64,000 nucleotides of DNA from Lentisphaerota bacterium (GCA_015061815.1 SUVW01000006.1:1-64000), one strand, 5' to 3'; positions 8,864 to 18,740 are shown, numbered from the stretch's first letter. The notes: a model not told the origin generated them from the sequence alone. A program made the numbers and translations.

Positions 8864-8899
8864 TCGAAAAAAGCAGTTGATTTTCTGTAAAACTGCAAT

Positions 8900-8937
8900 G
8901 GCGGCACGGTTGAAAAATCGTGCCGCCCAATATTTTT
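8900..8937 (+). terminator. Intrinsic terminator after nagA
   Basis: A perfect 9-bp stem (ggcggcacg at 8900-8908, cgtgccgcc at 8919-8927) with a 10-nt loop is followed by a T-rich tail. It separates the convergent nagA and zinc-ribbon genes. Confidence 0.8.
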
Positions 8938-8954
8938 ATAATGATCGCTAAAGC

Positions 8955-9500
8955 TCACAAGGGAAGCTTGAACAATAAGCGAAAAAGCAGGCGCAGTCCA
9001 TAAACTGCCAGATACCTGGTTATGGAATCTCCATAGCTGCCGATGTTTATATATTCGGAAAAAAAGTTTTTTCTTTCGGAAAACTCGTATTGCTCATTGA
9101 TATTTTTTACATCGTTGAGGGCCAGTATTTCCTTTGCTTTGGCCGGCAATTCATCATCCTTCCCGGCAATCAGCGGTTGAACCGGAATTTTATCAAGTTC
9201 GCCGAAATCGAACCATATTGCATGACAATGAATACATACATCTATGTAAAATTTCTGATTCCCGTCATCCAGTTTTACGATCTTCATGGTTTTGCCGCAT
9301 TCAGGGCAGGGAAGTTGCGCTCCGGATCTGCCTTTTTTTGCTGCCTGCCAGATGTTTCCGCTGTTTTCGTTGTTCACTCCCAACGCTCGCAGCGCACTCA
9401 AAGTAATAATCTGTCCATGACAAAAAGGGCAAAAAAATGACACGACAGTATCTTTATAAAGATTCTTTTCTAAAGGAGTTGCACAACGCGGACAATTCAT
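8955..9500 (-). CDS. Zinc-ribbon (zf-TFIIB type) protein
   Basis: A 181-residue protein if started at the ATG at 9498-9500, which directly precedes MNCPRC. It has two zinc-binding modules: CPRC with FFCPFCHG near the N-terminus, and CPECGK followed by IDVCIHCHAIWFDFGEL (about residues 65-100). The second is the zf-TFIIB pattern of many small bacterial proteins of unknown function. The C-terminus is hydrophobic (GLRLLFRLLFKLPL) and may touch the membrane. The reading frame is also open upstream through an 11-base G tract into psd, but that extension is unlikely to be real. It is the last gene after coaB-psd. Confidence 0.7.
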   Translation of the reverse strand: MNCPRCATPLEKNLYKDTVVSFFCPFCHGQIITLSALRALGVNNENSGNIWQAAKKGRSGAQLPCPECGKTMKIVKLDDGNQKFYIDVCIHCHAIWFDFGELDKIPVQPLIAGKDDELPAKAKEILALNDVKNINEQYEFSERKNFFSEYINIGSYGDSITRYLAVYGLRLLFRLLFKLPL

Positions 9501-9503
9501 TCT

Positions 9504-9514
9504 CCCCCCCCCCC
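9504..9514. repeat. 11-base C/G homopolymer at a ribosome-binding site
   Basis: A run of 11 C on the plus strand (11 G on the coding strand) ends 3 nt before the zinc-ribbon start codon. It acts as, or sits inside, the Shine-Dalgarno region. Tracts of this length are prone to slippage and could change the spacing to the ATG. Confidence 0.9.
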
Positions 9515-9529
9515 TGATTTTTCGAGCGT

Positions 9530-10420
9530 TTATAAAGCCGATGCTATTCTTTCTCCGCAACGGACAAGTGTTTCCAGGCCGCTGGCAGAATTTTTTATCA
9601 AATCTTCATCAAACTGCATTTTATCAGATTCCATGACAAGAATAACCGTAGAACCGCCAAATTTGAAAAATCCCTTTTCATCCATTTTAGCATGTTCGCC
9701 CGGTTTGCCGGTGTTTACTATGGAACCCACCCCAAACGCACCAACATCAAGATAAAAGAATTTGCCGAAAACCGGAGAGGTCAATTCTGTTATCACCCGG
9801 CTGTTTTCCACGAATACATCCGGAGCTTTTTTGAATGCTATCGGATTAACAGAGTGATATTTGCCGGGAATGCTTTTTATGTTTCCGCAATCAGAACAAT
9901 CGCAGGGATAGTGGTACCGGTGATAATCAATTGGAGCCAACCGCACTACTGCCACCGAGTATTTTTGCGCGGTCAGTTCTCCAGCGCATAAGAAGTTCAA
10001 ACTCCGCATTGCTCCTTTTACCGGCATTGCCTTATCCGGGGATATCTCCGGATAAACAAGGATTCTGCCATCTGCCGGAGAGGACAATATGTTGTCTCCG
10101 GCAGCAGCCGGACGGATTCCCGGCTTTAAGCGACGGGCAAAAAAATCATTGAATGAATGATATTTCTGCCAGTGAAATTCTGCTTCTTCCGGATGGATTC
10201 CGGGAATCTTCAATAATGATGTTATACTTTTTTTGGATATGGGTGAGTCGTAGTATATGCCCATTAAACTGGAAAAAAATCCACTGTTGAATAACATCCC
10301 CCAGAGCGTTCTCCCGGCCAGCGTGTTGTATGCAAAATTTAATGCTTTTTCTCCCATTATGGTTTCAATACACAACTTACCGGTCGCACGGTCTATATAT
10401 TTTACTGCTGTATTGCTCAT
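9530..10420 (-). CDS. psd: Phosphatidylserine decarboxylase proenzyme
   Basis: A 296-residue enzyme that decarboxylates phosphatidylserine to phosphatidylethanolamine at the inner membrane. The self-cleavage motif is FGGST near residues 254-258; cleavage between Gly256 and Ser257 would generate the pyruvoyl group. The conserved SPADGRI near 115 and the PIDYHRYHYP block near 165 are the other family hallmarks. Length fits the full-size type II branch. The start overlaps the coaB stop by ATGA, showing translational coupling. Confidence 0.93.
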   Translation of the reverse strand: MSNTAVKYIDRATGKLCIETIMGEKALNFAYNTLAGRTLWGMLFNSGFFSSLMGIYYDSPISKKSITSLLKIPGIHPEEAEFHWQKYHSFNDFFARRLKPGIRPAAAGDNILSSPADGRILVYPEISPDKAMPVKGAMRSLNFLCAGELTAQKYSVAVVRLAPIDYHRYHYPCDCSDCGNIKSIPGKYHSVNPIAFKKAPDVFVENSRVITELTSPVFGKFFYLDVGAFGVGSIVNTGKPGEHAKMDEKGFFKFGGSTVILVMESDKMQFDEDLIKNSASGLETLVRCGERIASAL

Positions 10421-11034
10421 GACAGAACTTCTTTCAGTATATCCCGGGCGACATCTGATTTTCTACCCAACGGTAAAACTGTTTTTTTTCCGCTGCGGTG
10501 AAAAAGAGTTACGCGATTGGTCAATGTCCCGAATCCGTCACTTACGGCGTTTGCAGCAATCCAATCTAAATTCTTACGCCGAAGTTTATCGACGGCATTT
10601 TTTTCCAAATCGTCAGTTTCTGCGGCAAAACCGATAAGCAGTTGCCCCGGGCGCTTGTTTTTGCCCAGTGTTGCCAGAATATCTTCGGTACGCTCCAATT
10701 CCAATACCAGATTTCCGGATTGTTTTTTCATTTTACTGTCCAGCGGGTGGGCCGGACGATAATCCGCAACGGCGGCACACATTATCACGGCATGGGCTTC
10801 CGGGGCATGTTTTTTGACCGATTCTGCCATTTCGGCAGCAGAAATGACATTTATCAAATCTGCTCCTTCCGGAGCAGAAATACTAACCGGACCGGATATC
10901 AGAGTTACTTTATGTCCGGCATCCAACGCGGCTTGGGCCAATGCATACCCCATCCGACCGCTGGAGTGATTGCTGATAAATCTGACCGGATCGATTTTTT
11001 CCCGGGTCGGTCCCGCTGTGATCAATATTTTCAT
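10417..11034 (-). CDS. coaB: Stand-alone phosphopantothenate-cysteine ligase (CoaB domain)
   Basis: A 205-residue protein equal to the C-terminal half of the usual CoaBC fusion. It starts directly with ILITAGPTREKIDPVRFISNHSSG, shows AAVADYRP near residue 88 and ends with the NxVSDGFGT and LGRKSDVA region. It joins 4'-phosphopantothenate and cysteine using CTP. The CoaC decarboxylase half is absent here and must be encoded elsewhere. Another CoA-pathway gene, coaE, lies upstream in the same minus-strand run. Confidence 0.88.
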   Translation of the reverse strand: MKILITAGPTREKIDPVRFISNHSSGRMGYALAQAALDAGHKVTLISGPVSISAPEGADLINVISAAEMAESVKKHAPEAHAVIMCAAVADYRPAHPLDSKMKKQSGNLVLELERTEDILATLGKNKRPGQLLIGFAAETDDLEKNAVDKLRRKNLDWIAANAVSDGFGTLTNRVTLFHRSGKKTVLPLGRKSDVARDILKEVLS

Positions 11035-11039
11035 AAATA

Positions 11040-11744
11040 TTATTTACGATTGCCTGAAAAACGCAACAAATATAAAAAAAGGTTAATAAAATCCAAATAA
11101 AGTTCCAATGCTCCGAAAATCGCAAGTTTACGACCTTCGCTTTGAACAATTTTTCCTTCGGCAACAGCAATTGACAAATTTTTTATCTTTTGAGCATCAT
11201 AAGCTGTCAAACCGACAAAAATCAAAATCCCTATTGCGCTGCTAATCAAATCGAACATCGGATTACGCCAAAATAAATTGACAATTCCGGCGATTATCAA
11301 TCCGGACAATCCCATGACCAACAAACTGCCGGCTGACGTCAAATCCCGCTTTGTCAACCATCCGTAAAGTCCCATTACTCCGAATGTGATGCCGGCTGAT
11401 AAAAATGTTGTTGTTATTGAGTTTGTACTGTAAACCAGAAAAAGCCAGGAGAGCATAACTCCATTCAGCACCGCAAACAGTATAAATCCCATGACTGCCG
11501 CAGCCGGAGAGATAACCCTTATCGCAGCACTCAACCCCATTACCAGCAGTACCTCCGCAATCAACAGAATATAGAAAACGCTGCTGTTACCCAGCACCAG
11601 TGCCCCATATTTTGTGGCAGTATACCATGCCGAAGCTCCGGTTACTGCCAATCCGGCTGTCATCCAGAAAAACACTCCGTTTATAAATGACCGCTGTATT
11701 GCAACTGCATCCGACAACAAACTGTTTTGTCTGGTGACATCCAT
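11040..11744 (-). CDS. Bax inhibitor-1 / YccA-family membrane protein
   Basis: A 234-residue protein with about seven transmembrane helices, starting after a short cytoplasmic N-terminus. The family signatures are the NGVMLSW turn and the final helix bearing AYDAQKIKN with its conserved Asp. Family members are pH-sensitive calcium leak channels or FtsH regulators; the role here is not known. An AGGAG site precedes the ATG at 11744. A 12-bp inverted repeat lies 23 bp upstream of the start. Confidence 0.88.
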   Translation of the reverse strand: MDVTRQNSLLSDAVAIQRSFINGVFFWMTAGLAVTGASAWYTATKYGALVLGNSSVFYILLIAEVLLVMGLSAAIRVISPAAAVMGFILFAVLNGVMLSWLFLVYSTNSITTTFLSAGITFGVMGLYGWLTKRDLTSAGSLLVMGLSGLIIAGIVNLFWRNPMFDLISSAIGILIFVGLTAYDAQKIKNLSIAVAEGKIVQSEGRKLAIFGALELYLDFINLFLYLLRFSGNRK

Positions 11745-11766
11745 GTTTTTTCTCCTTCATCAATAT

Positions 11767-11812
11767 GTTTTCCGGTGTCTTCTTTCAATATATGATAATC
11801 ACACCGGAAAAC
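11767..11812. repeat. 12-bp perfect inverted repeat with 22-nt loop
   Basis: gttttccggtgt (11767-11778) is the exact reverse complement of acaccggaaaac (11801-11812). It lies between the LysM lipoprotein stop and the BI-1 start, both minus strand. No U-run follows it on the minus strand, so it is not a standard terminator. It may be an operator, a transcript-stability hairpin or an attenuator. Confidence 0.75.
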
Positions 11813-11835
11813 AAGTTTGAGAATGCGGAAAAAAC

Positions 11836-12840
11836 TTATTTCCGGGGAACTATTATTAAAGCTCCTTTGTGAATCTTTTCGTCGGTCATACCCCCATTCA
11901 TCTTCCGCAGCGCAGCTTCAGTAATGCCGTATTTCTCTGCCAATGCAGCAAATGAGGTATCTTCAGTAACTTCATACAAGTCCTGCTCCATAGTTTCCAC
12001 TGCATTTTCCTCCTGCGGCGGTTGTTCCACCGGAGTTTCATTTGTTGCAGGAGATTCTTTTTTTACAGCGGCGTTGTCAACAACGGCCGTGCCTCCTGCC
12101 GCGCTGATGTTCTCTGCAGCTGCGCCGGGGATGATAAGCATTTGTCCGATCTGCAATCTGCGGGCGGAGTTTTCATCCAGATTATTTGCTTTGAGGAGGT
12201 CGGTCAATTTCACTTTGAGCCGACGTGCAATACGTTCAGGTGTGTCGCCACTCTGCACTTTATATTTGCCGTCTTTTACAGCACCCCCCCCCGAGGTGGA
12301 AACAGATGCGGAACCTTTTGTTCTGTTTTCCTGTTTTTTTACAACTGCTTTTGAACCGGTTGAAGCCGGGATCGTCAATTTTTGCCCGATCTGCAATTTT
12401 TTTGCAGATTCTTCTGTGAGGTTGTTAACGCTCATTAAATCAGAAAGACGGACTTTATATTTTTTTGCAATAAATCCCGGAGTCTCTCCACGCCGGACGA
12501 CATGAATTCCATCTGCCGCAATGGCCGGACGATTTTTTACAATTCCTTTGCTGCCGGTTTTGCGTTGAACAGAATCAACACCACCACTGGAAACAGCTCC
12601 GGTCATTTGAGGATATTTGCGGGGAGAAACTCTGGCAACCGTCTGCTGTCCGACTGCCGGAATCGGCGGAGGAGTCAAGGAAGCCGGCACGGTCTCTTTT
12701 TGCGGTTTATCCACCGGTTGATCATACGGAATATCATCGACCGGAATCGTCCGGTAACGGTGATCTCCCATAATGCTGTCGGAACAACCGGCAAACAGCA
12801 AACCGGCTCCCGCAATTGCGAAGATATGTTTTTTACGCAC
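11836..12840 (-). CDS. Exported lipoprotein with three LysM domains
   Basis: A 334-residue protein started at GTG 12840, chosen for its AGGAGG site and because a clean lipoprotein signal follows (hydrophobic stretch, LLFAGC lipobox, Cys19). LysM domains bind peptidoglycan and lie at about 112-158, 192-239 and 288-332; the first two end in the classic LQIGQ-L-IP pattern, the third is more diverged. No catalytic domain is present, so it probably anchors or scaffolds the cell wall under the outer membrane. A run of nine G on the coding strand encodes the Gly triplet at 184-186 between LysM1 and LysM2 and could be a slippage site. It follows the FtsB-like gene. Confidence 0.85.
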   Translation of the reverse strand: MRKKHIFAIAGAGLLFAGCSDSIMGDHRYRTIPVDDIPYDQPVDKPQKETVPASLTPPPIPAVGQQTVARVSPRKYPQMTGAVSSGGVDSVQRKTGSKGIVKNRPAIAADGIHVVRRGETPGFIAKKYKVRLSDLMSVNNLTEESAKKLQIGQKLTIPASTGSKAVVKKQENRTKGSASVSTSGGGAVKDGKYKVQSGDTPERIARRLKVKLTDLLKANNLDENSARRLQIGQMLIIPGAAAENISAAGGTAVVDNAAVKKESPATNETPVEQPPQEENAVETMEQDLYEVTEDTSFAALAEKYGITEAALRKMNGGMTDEKIHKGALIIVPRK

Positions 12841-12944
12841 TTTTGAATCCTCCTGAAATATGTTTGTTTTGGTTATGATTTTTGAATACAGATATAATAT
12901 AAGGAACATTGTCTGTTTTTGCAATAGTAAAAAGCAAAAATTTT

Positions 12945-13232
12945 TCACTTTTCATAACGCAAGATTTTTTCCTGTTTTCTGCCCATACCGAACTTATTTC
13001 TGGCTTCGCTTTCAACAGCTTCCGGAGAGTTTTCCAGAGCGTTGACCCGCTTTTCAATATTTTCCCTTTCAATTTCTTTCCGGAGCAGCAGCTCTTTGCG
13101 TTTTTCCAACTCCTCCAATTTCTCATTTTTAGTTTTATACAGGGGGTAAAGAAAAACGGCACTCATTATCATCGCAAGCACTATGAACAATGTCCACCAG
13201 AAGTTTTTGGAAGTTTCTTTATTGATTGCCAT
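12945..13232 (-). CDS. FtsB/DivIC-like septum formation protein
   Basis: A 95-residue bitopic protein. A short cytoplasmic N-terminus is followed by one transmembrane helix (about 12-31) and a charged coiled coil (about 32-70). The end has the NSPEAVESEARNKFGM pattern and a KILRY tail typical of FtsB/DivIC, which sit with FtsL in the divisome. Its place between rho and a peptidoglycan-binding lipoprotein fits a cell-envelope role. The small size makes the family assignment good but not certain. Confidence 0.78.
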   Translation of the reverse strand: MAINKETSKNFWWTLFIVLAMIMSAVFLYPLYKTKNEKLEELEKRKELLLRKEIERENIEKRVNALENSPEAVESEARNKFGMGRKQEKILRYEK

Positions 13233-13264
13233 AAAACAGATAATTCCTTTTTCGATAAAAACGG

Positions 13265-14968
<1,704 letters not shown>

Positions 14969-15006
14969 AAATTTTCCTTTCCGATGGTATATTTTATAAA
15001 TCAATT

Positions 15007-15594
15007 TTATTTTATCATTGTCTGTAATAATTTTTCCATTTGTTCCGTCAGCTGTTCCCGGGAACCACTGTTGATGACAGCAAAATCAGCTCTTTCCATT
15101 TTTTCAGAAACCGGCAACTGCATGCGATCACGGCGGACAACTTCATCCGGCTGAAAGTTTCTGCCGGACAGTCGCTTTTTTCGCAATTCGTTCGGACACC
15201 AGATTGCCAGAATTTTGTCAAAACACTGCTCGAAACCGGCTTCATAGAGCAATGGCAGCTCAAAAGCTCCATTTTTGCCGTTCCGACGGCATTCCGCGAT
15301 CGCCGCTTTGATTTTGGCTGTCAGCAGCGGATATATGACATCAGTCAGCAATTTCATCTTTTCCGGCTGCTTGAAGAGTTTTTGCCCCAATGCTTTTCTG
15401 TCGATATCCCCATCCGGTAAAAACATATTTTCTCCGAAATTGCAACGGATGCATTTCATTAATTCCGGAACTTTTTCCGCATAAAAACTGTGGCATACTG
15501 CATCGGCATCCAATACAAAAAAATCATGCAACTCAAAAAAATGTAAAACAGAACTTTTTCCGCAACCGAATCCGCCGGTAATACCGAGAATCAT
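15007..15594 (-). CDS. coaE: Dephospho-CoA kinase
   Basis: A 195-residue P-loop kinase that phosphorylates dephospho-CoA at the 3' hydroxyl, the last step of CoA synthesis. The Walker [10 protein letters not shown] is at 6-14, followed by VLDADAVCH near residue 30 and the [10 protein letters not shown] block near 115, all typical of CoaE. The start at 15594 matches the family N-terminus; an upstream in-frame ATG at 15630 would add 12 untypical residues. It is the first gene of the minus-strand run leading into rho. Confidence 0.92.
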   Translation of the reverse strand: MILGITGGFGCGKSSVLHFFELHDFFVLDADAVCHSFYAEKVPELMKCIRCNFGENMFLPDGDIDRKALGQKLFKQPEKMKLLTDVIYPLLTAKIKAAIAECRRNGKNGAFELPLLYEAGFEQCFDKILAIWCPNELRKKRLSGRNFQPDEVVRRDRMQLPVSEKMERADFAVINSGSREQLTEQMEKLLQTMIK

Positions 15595-15694
15595 AATGAT
15601 TTTTCCCGAAGAAAATAGTGTTTTTCTCACTGCATCCCATGAAAATAAAATAGCGGGAACAATGAGGATCTATGGTAATTATCAACACAAAAGA

Positions 15695-15716
15695 CCGGAT
15701 TGAGAACTAAATCCGG
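15695..15716 (-). terminator. Second hairpin downstream of mcsB
   Basis: ccggatt (15695-15701) pairs with aatccgg (15710-15716) and is followed on the minus strand by tcttttgtg. It may be a backup terminator for the mcsAB transcript, or a hairpin in the coaE leader. Confidence 0.4.
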
Positions 15717-15741
15717 AAACTCTGTCTATAATTTAACATAA

Positions 15742-15774
15742 AAAAGCGATTTTTCAAGTAAAAAAATCGCTTTT
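15742..15774 (-). terminator. Intrinsic terminator of mcsA-mcsB
   Basis: A 13-bp stem formed by aaaagcgattttt (15742-15754) and aaaaatcgctttt (15762-15774) with a 7-nt loop lies 45 bp after the mcsB stop. On the minus strand it ends in a U-rich arm. Confidence 0.75.
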
Positions 15775-15818
15775 GCAAGATGTTTCTTTTAATTTATTCT
15801 GTTTCAGGAGTTCGGCGA

Positions 15819-16889
15819 TCAGCTCATCTGTCTCAATTTCTCCCTGCATAACGCAGCCCTGAATATTTCAACTTCGTCATCATTCATCGGGGTATCGGAA
15901 TTTTTTTTCAAATGCGCTGGAGTTATACCAATAAAAAGTTCATTTACCCGGTGAATGTCGATGGTGCTGAATAATCCCATATCCACTCCGATTCGCAATC
16001 CGGAAAGCGACTGTAATGCTTCTTTAAATCCAAGTTTGTAACTGTGACGCAGTAATCCATAGGAACGGCCGACATGATCCAGCACTGCGTAACGATTTTC
16101 TTCCAGCAGAGTTCTCCTGGCGTTTTTCTCCTGTTGGATCAATTGCCGTATCACCGACTCCAATTCATCAATAATTTTTAATTCACTTTCTCCGAGAGTA
16201 TTCTGATTTGATATCTGAAACAGGTTCCCGCTGTTGTCAGAACCTTCCCCGAAGATGCCGCGTACAGCCAGATGTAATTTGCTTATCCCCTGTATCGTCG
16301 GCGCGATTTGACCGGTAAGCACCAATCCGGGCAGATGAAGCATCACAGATGCTCTCATTCCGGTGCCAACATTGGTCGGGCAGGAGGTGAGATATCCAAG
16401 TTGCTCATCAAAGGCATAATCAAGATTTCTGCTTAAATCATCATCTATTCTGTTTACCGCTTTCCATACTTCATGCAGCTGAAATCCGGGACGGATGGTT
16501 TGGATACGCAACTGATCTTCTTCGTTGATCATCAAAGAACATGCCTCATCCGGGCAAACAAAAAGTTTACGATGTTCCGGGGTGCGGATAAACTCCCGGC
16601 TGGCAAGACGTCTTTCCAATAAAATTTCCCGATCCACCGGACTCATGACTGCCGGATCGAAAATCAGCATCTTTCTGCCTCCAAGAGCTTCCGATGCCAT
16701 CGCGGCCGCAGAAACCATGTCGCAAACCTCCTGCAATACCTCTGCTGAAGCCGATGACGGGAACGGATATTTGCCGATATTGCGGGCAAGACGGATACGG
16801 CTGGAAATGGCGATATCATCATCCGGGCCGGAATCATCCAGAAAACTTACCGGATTTTTCAACAATTGATCGACTGAAGAGAATTTCAT
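15819..16889 (-). CDS. mcsB: Protein-arginine kinase McsB
   Basis: A 356-residue member of the ATP:guanido phosphotransferase family that phosphorylates arginines on proteins, marking them for ClpCP. SSRIRLARN is at 29-37 and the loop SCPTNVGTGMRASV with catalytic-type Cys170 is at 169-182, both diagnostic. There is no N-terminal domain of metazoan arginine or creatine kinases, which fits McsB. The start overlaps the mcsA stop by ATGA. In Firmicutes these genes sit in ctsR-mcsA-mcsB-clpC; here ctsR and clpC are absent. Confidence 0.92.
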   Translation of the reverse strand: MKFSSVDQLLKNPVSFLDDSGPDDDIAISSRIRLARNIGKYPFPSSASAEVLQEVCDMVSAAAMASEALGGRKMLIFDPAVMSPVDREILLERRLASREFIRTPEHRKLFVCPDEACSLMINEEDQLRIQTIRPGFQLHEVWKAVNRIDDDLSRNLDYAFDEQLGYLTSCPTNVGTGMRASVMLHLPGLVLTGQIAPTIQGISKLHLAVRGIFGEGSDNSGNLFQISNQNTLGESELKIIDELESVIRQLIQQEKNARRTLLEENRYAVLDHVGRSYGLLRHSYKLGFKEALQSLSGLRIGVDMGLFSTIDIHRVNELFIGITPAHLKKNSDTPMNDDEVEIFRAALCREKLRQMS

Positions 16890-17431
16890 TTTTCCTCACC
16901 ATGTTCCAATTCCGCAAGTTCTGCTTTGACAATATTTATCCGGTCCCGGCAGACTGCTGCAGCTTCATATTCCTCATTGGCTATAAGCATCCGTAATTCT
17001 TTTTGCAGCGACTCCAGCTCATTTCGTTTCAGTGCCGGAGATTTTTGTTTGCTGCTGCGGGGTCTTTTGCCTAAATGCAATGAGCCGCGCTGAACCTGGG
17101 AAACAGCTTCTTTTATCAATTTGTCAAAGGTGTGATAACATGCCGGACATCCGACTTTACCATCGTTTTGCCGGATTTTGTCTGTTGTCCAGTTACACAC
17201 CGGACAAACGCTGTCATCTTTCCGGTGATCATGTTTGGAGTGGATGTTTTCTGAAAATTTATTGACATTCAACAGAACTTCAGCCAAATTGAAGCCGATC
17301 CCGGGAATATTGACCTCTTCACCGCTGTTTTTTGCACATTGTTCACAGAGATGGAAATTGGTACATTTCCCGTTGTGAAACTCCTTTATATGAACTGTCG
17401 CTTCATTCTTTTTGCACTTATCACAAAGCAT
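16886..17431 (-). CDS. mcsA: McsA-type activator of the arginine kinase, zinc-finger/UVR protein
   Basis: A 181-residue protein with four CxxC pairs (Cys3/6, 29/32, 76/79, 95/98) that bind zinc and a C-terminal UVR motif (about 138-173, with the LIANEEYEAAAVCRDRI pattern). McsA binds and activates McsB. AGGAG precedes the ATG. The gene directly precedes mcsB with a 4-bp overlap, so the pair is translationally coupled. Confidence 0.9.
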   Translation of the reverse strand: MLCDKCKKNEATVHIKEFHNGKCTNFHLCEQCAKNSGEEVNIPGIGFNLAEVLLNVNKFSENIHSKHDHRKDDSVCPVCNWTTDKIRQNDGKVGCPACYHTFDKLIKEAVSQVQRGSLHLGKRPRSSKQKSPALKRNELESLQKELRMLIANEEYEAAAVCRDRINIVKAELAELEHGEEK

Positions 17432-17582
17432 AATTTTCTCCTTTGCCAGTTATATACTATATCCTCTGGTCAATAAAAATGCAAATTTTAGAGTTTCAAG
17501 GGTTGAAAAAACTTTTTTTTAATGCTATTTTATGATTTTAGCAGGCTTTCCGCTTGATATGGAAAGATTCGTCATCTTTTTT

Positions 17583-17730
17583 GGGCAACAGTGAGGCTGA
17601 AATTTATGAACAGTATCGATGATCCTGGACCTCGACGGTGCAATGCCGTTGCAGGGGTTGTGAGTGAATTCAGCCGTTTTGTCCGCTGATTTTTTTCTCA
17701 ATTGCAATTCTCGCTGCAATCGGCATTGCA
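17583..17730 (+). ncRNA. Candidate structured leader RNA / attenuator upstream of corA
   Basis: In the 355-bp gap between mcsA and corA a long imperfect hairpin can be drawn. gggcaaca (17583-17590) pairs with ttttgtcc (17677-17684), ggctgaa (17595-17601) with ttcagcc (17669-17675), and inner helices cctg/cagg and acgg/ccgt close a central bubble. Seven T follow at 17690-17696, as in a terminator. The inner arm 17639-17654 can instead pair with 17714-17730 (16 bp, one bulge), which would break the inner helices. This is the layout of a riboswitch-like attenuator. It does not match the Mg2+ M-box consensus I know. A free-standing 6S-like RNA is an alternative because of the central bubble. Nothing else coding was seen in the gap. 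Confidence 0.45.
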
Positions 17731-17786
17731 TTCGCGTGTTCCTCTTGAATCTGGGCAGGTAGTAGACTGGGGAAGGAACAACCGAA

Positions 17787-18737
17787 ATGTTTAAATGTTA
17801 TGATTTGATTGATGGGCGGGTGACCCGTTGTCCGGATGGACAACCGGGATTCATTCAGGTATACAGTGCTCCGACGGATGAAGAGCGTTTCTATCTTATT
17901 GAACAATGCGGAATTGATGAACACACGTTAAATTCAGCATTGGATGAAGATGAGATAAGCCGTGTTGAGTACGAGCAGAATCATGTTGCTGTGATCATGA
18001 AACGGCCGCGTGATATTCAGGTTGACCGGCGTATGGCGTTCCGGGTCTCTTCATTGGGGGCTTTTTTATTTAAAGATAAAATAATTGTAGTCCAATCAGA
18101 GGTTACCTCTTTGTTTAAGCACGGGCGTATGCCTCTGCGCGGCAACAGCGTTGCGGGGGTACTTCTCCGCTTGCTTTATCATGCAACTCAACACTTTTTG
18201 CAGCATTTGCGCCTGATACGCAACATTTCCGATGAAATTGAAAAGAAAATAGAATATGCCGTTACCAATAAATCAATGGTAAACGTTTTTTCCCTGAAAA
18301 AGAGTCTGACATATTATGAATCCGCGACAAGTGCCAATCAGTTATTACTTGGTAAATTGCGGGATGATGCAGCCAGGATCGGATTCAAAACGGAAGAACT
18401 TGAATTTTTGGAAGACATCGGCATCGAAAACAAGCAATGCGATAATCTGGCGAAAATTTATGCCGAAACACTGGAAAACATGTCGGCGGCCCGGACTTCG
18501 GTCGCCAGTAACAATTTGGCGGCGATCATGAAATTTCTGGCAATCATAAATATCGTTTTTATGCCTCTTACGGTGATAACCGGTATCGGGGGAATGTCCG
18601 AATTTACCATGATGACCGAAAGCATCTGGTGGCCGCATGCGTATGCGGCATTGACAGTTGTGTTGGTGATAATCGGTTTTATCACATATCGTCTGGTGCG
18701 GGATATCGGTGCGCCACGTAACTCAAGAAGGCGGTGA
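17787..18737 (+). CDS. corA: CorA-family divalent cation transporter with GMS instead of GMN
   Basis: A 316-residue protein with a large cytoplasmic N-terminal domain, a long helix region (about 150-245) and two C-terminal transmembrane helices (about 248-267 and 283-303). The selectivity loop after TM1 reads GGMSEF, so the canonical Gly-Met-Asn is Gly-Met-Ser at 269-271. The Asn coordinates hydrated Mg2+ in CorA; variant loops are known in distant relatives and may shift ion preference. The C-terminus is basic. A GGAAGGA site lies about 11 nt upstream of the ATG, and a candidate RNA leader precedes it. The next gene starts 3 bp later. Confidence 0.85.
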   Translation: MFKCYDLIDGRVTRCPDGQPGFIQVYSAPTDEERFYLIEQCGIDEHTLNSALDEDEISRVEYEQNHVAVIMKRPRDIQVDRRMAFRVSSLGAFLFKDKIIVVQSEVTSLFKHGRMPLRGNSVAGVLLRLLYHATQHFLQHLRLIRNISDEIEKKIEYAVTNKSMVNVFSLKKSLTYYESATSANQLLLGKLRDDAARIGFKTEELEFLEDIGIENKQCDNLAKIYAETLENMSAARTSVASNNLAAIMKFLAIINIVFMPLTVITGIGGMSEFTMMTESIWWPHAYAALTVVLVIIGFITYRLVRDIGAPRNSRRR

Positions 18738-18740
18738 AAC

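Noticed and set aside
9501-9560. N-terminal extension of the zinc-ribbon protein through the G tract
   Set aside because: It overlaps psd, adds basic residues not expected in the family, and the internal ATG is placed right before the first CxxC.
17583-17730. M-box Mg2+ riboswitch
   Set aside because: Only a GTGAGGCT-like word matches; the other conserved M-box blocks are absent.
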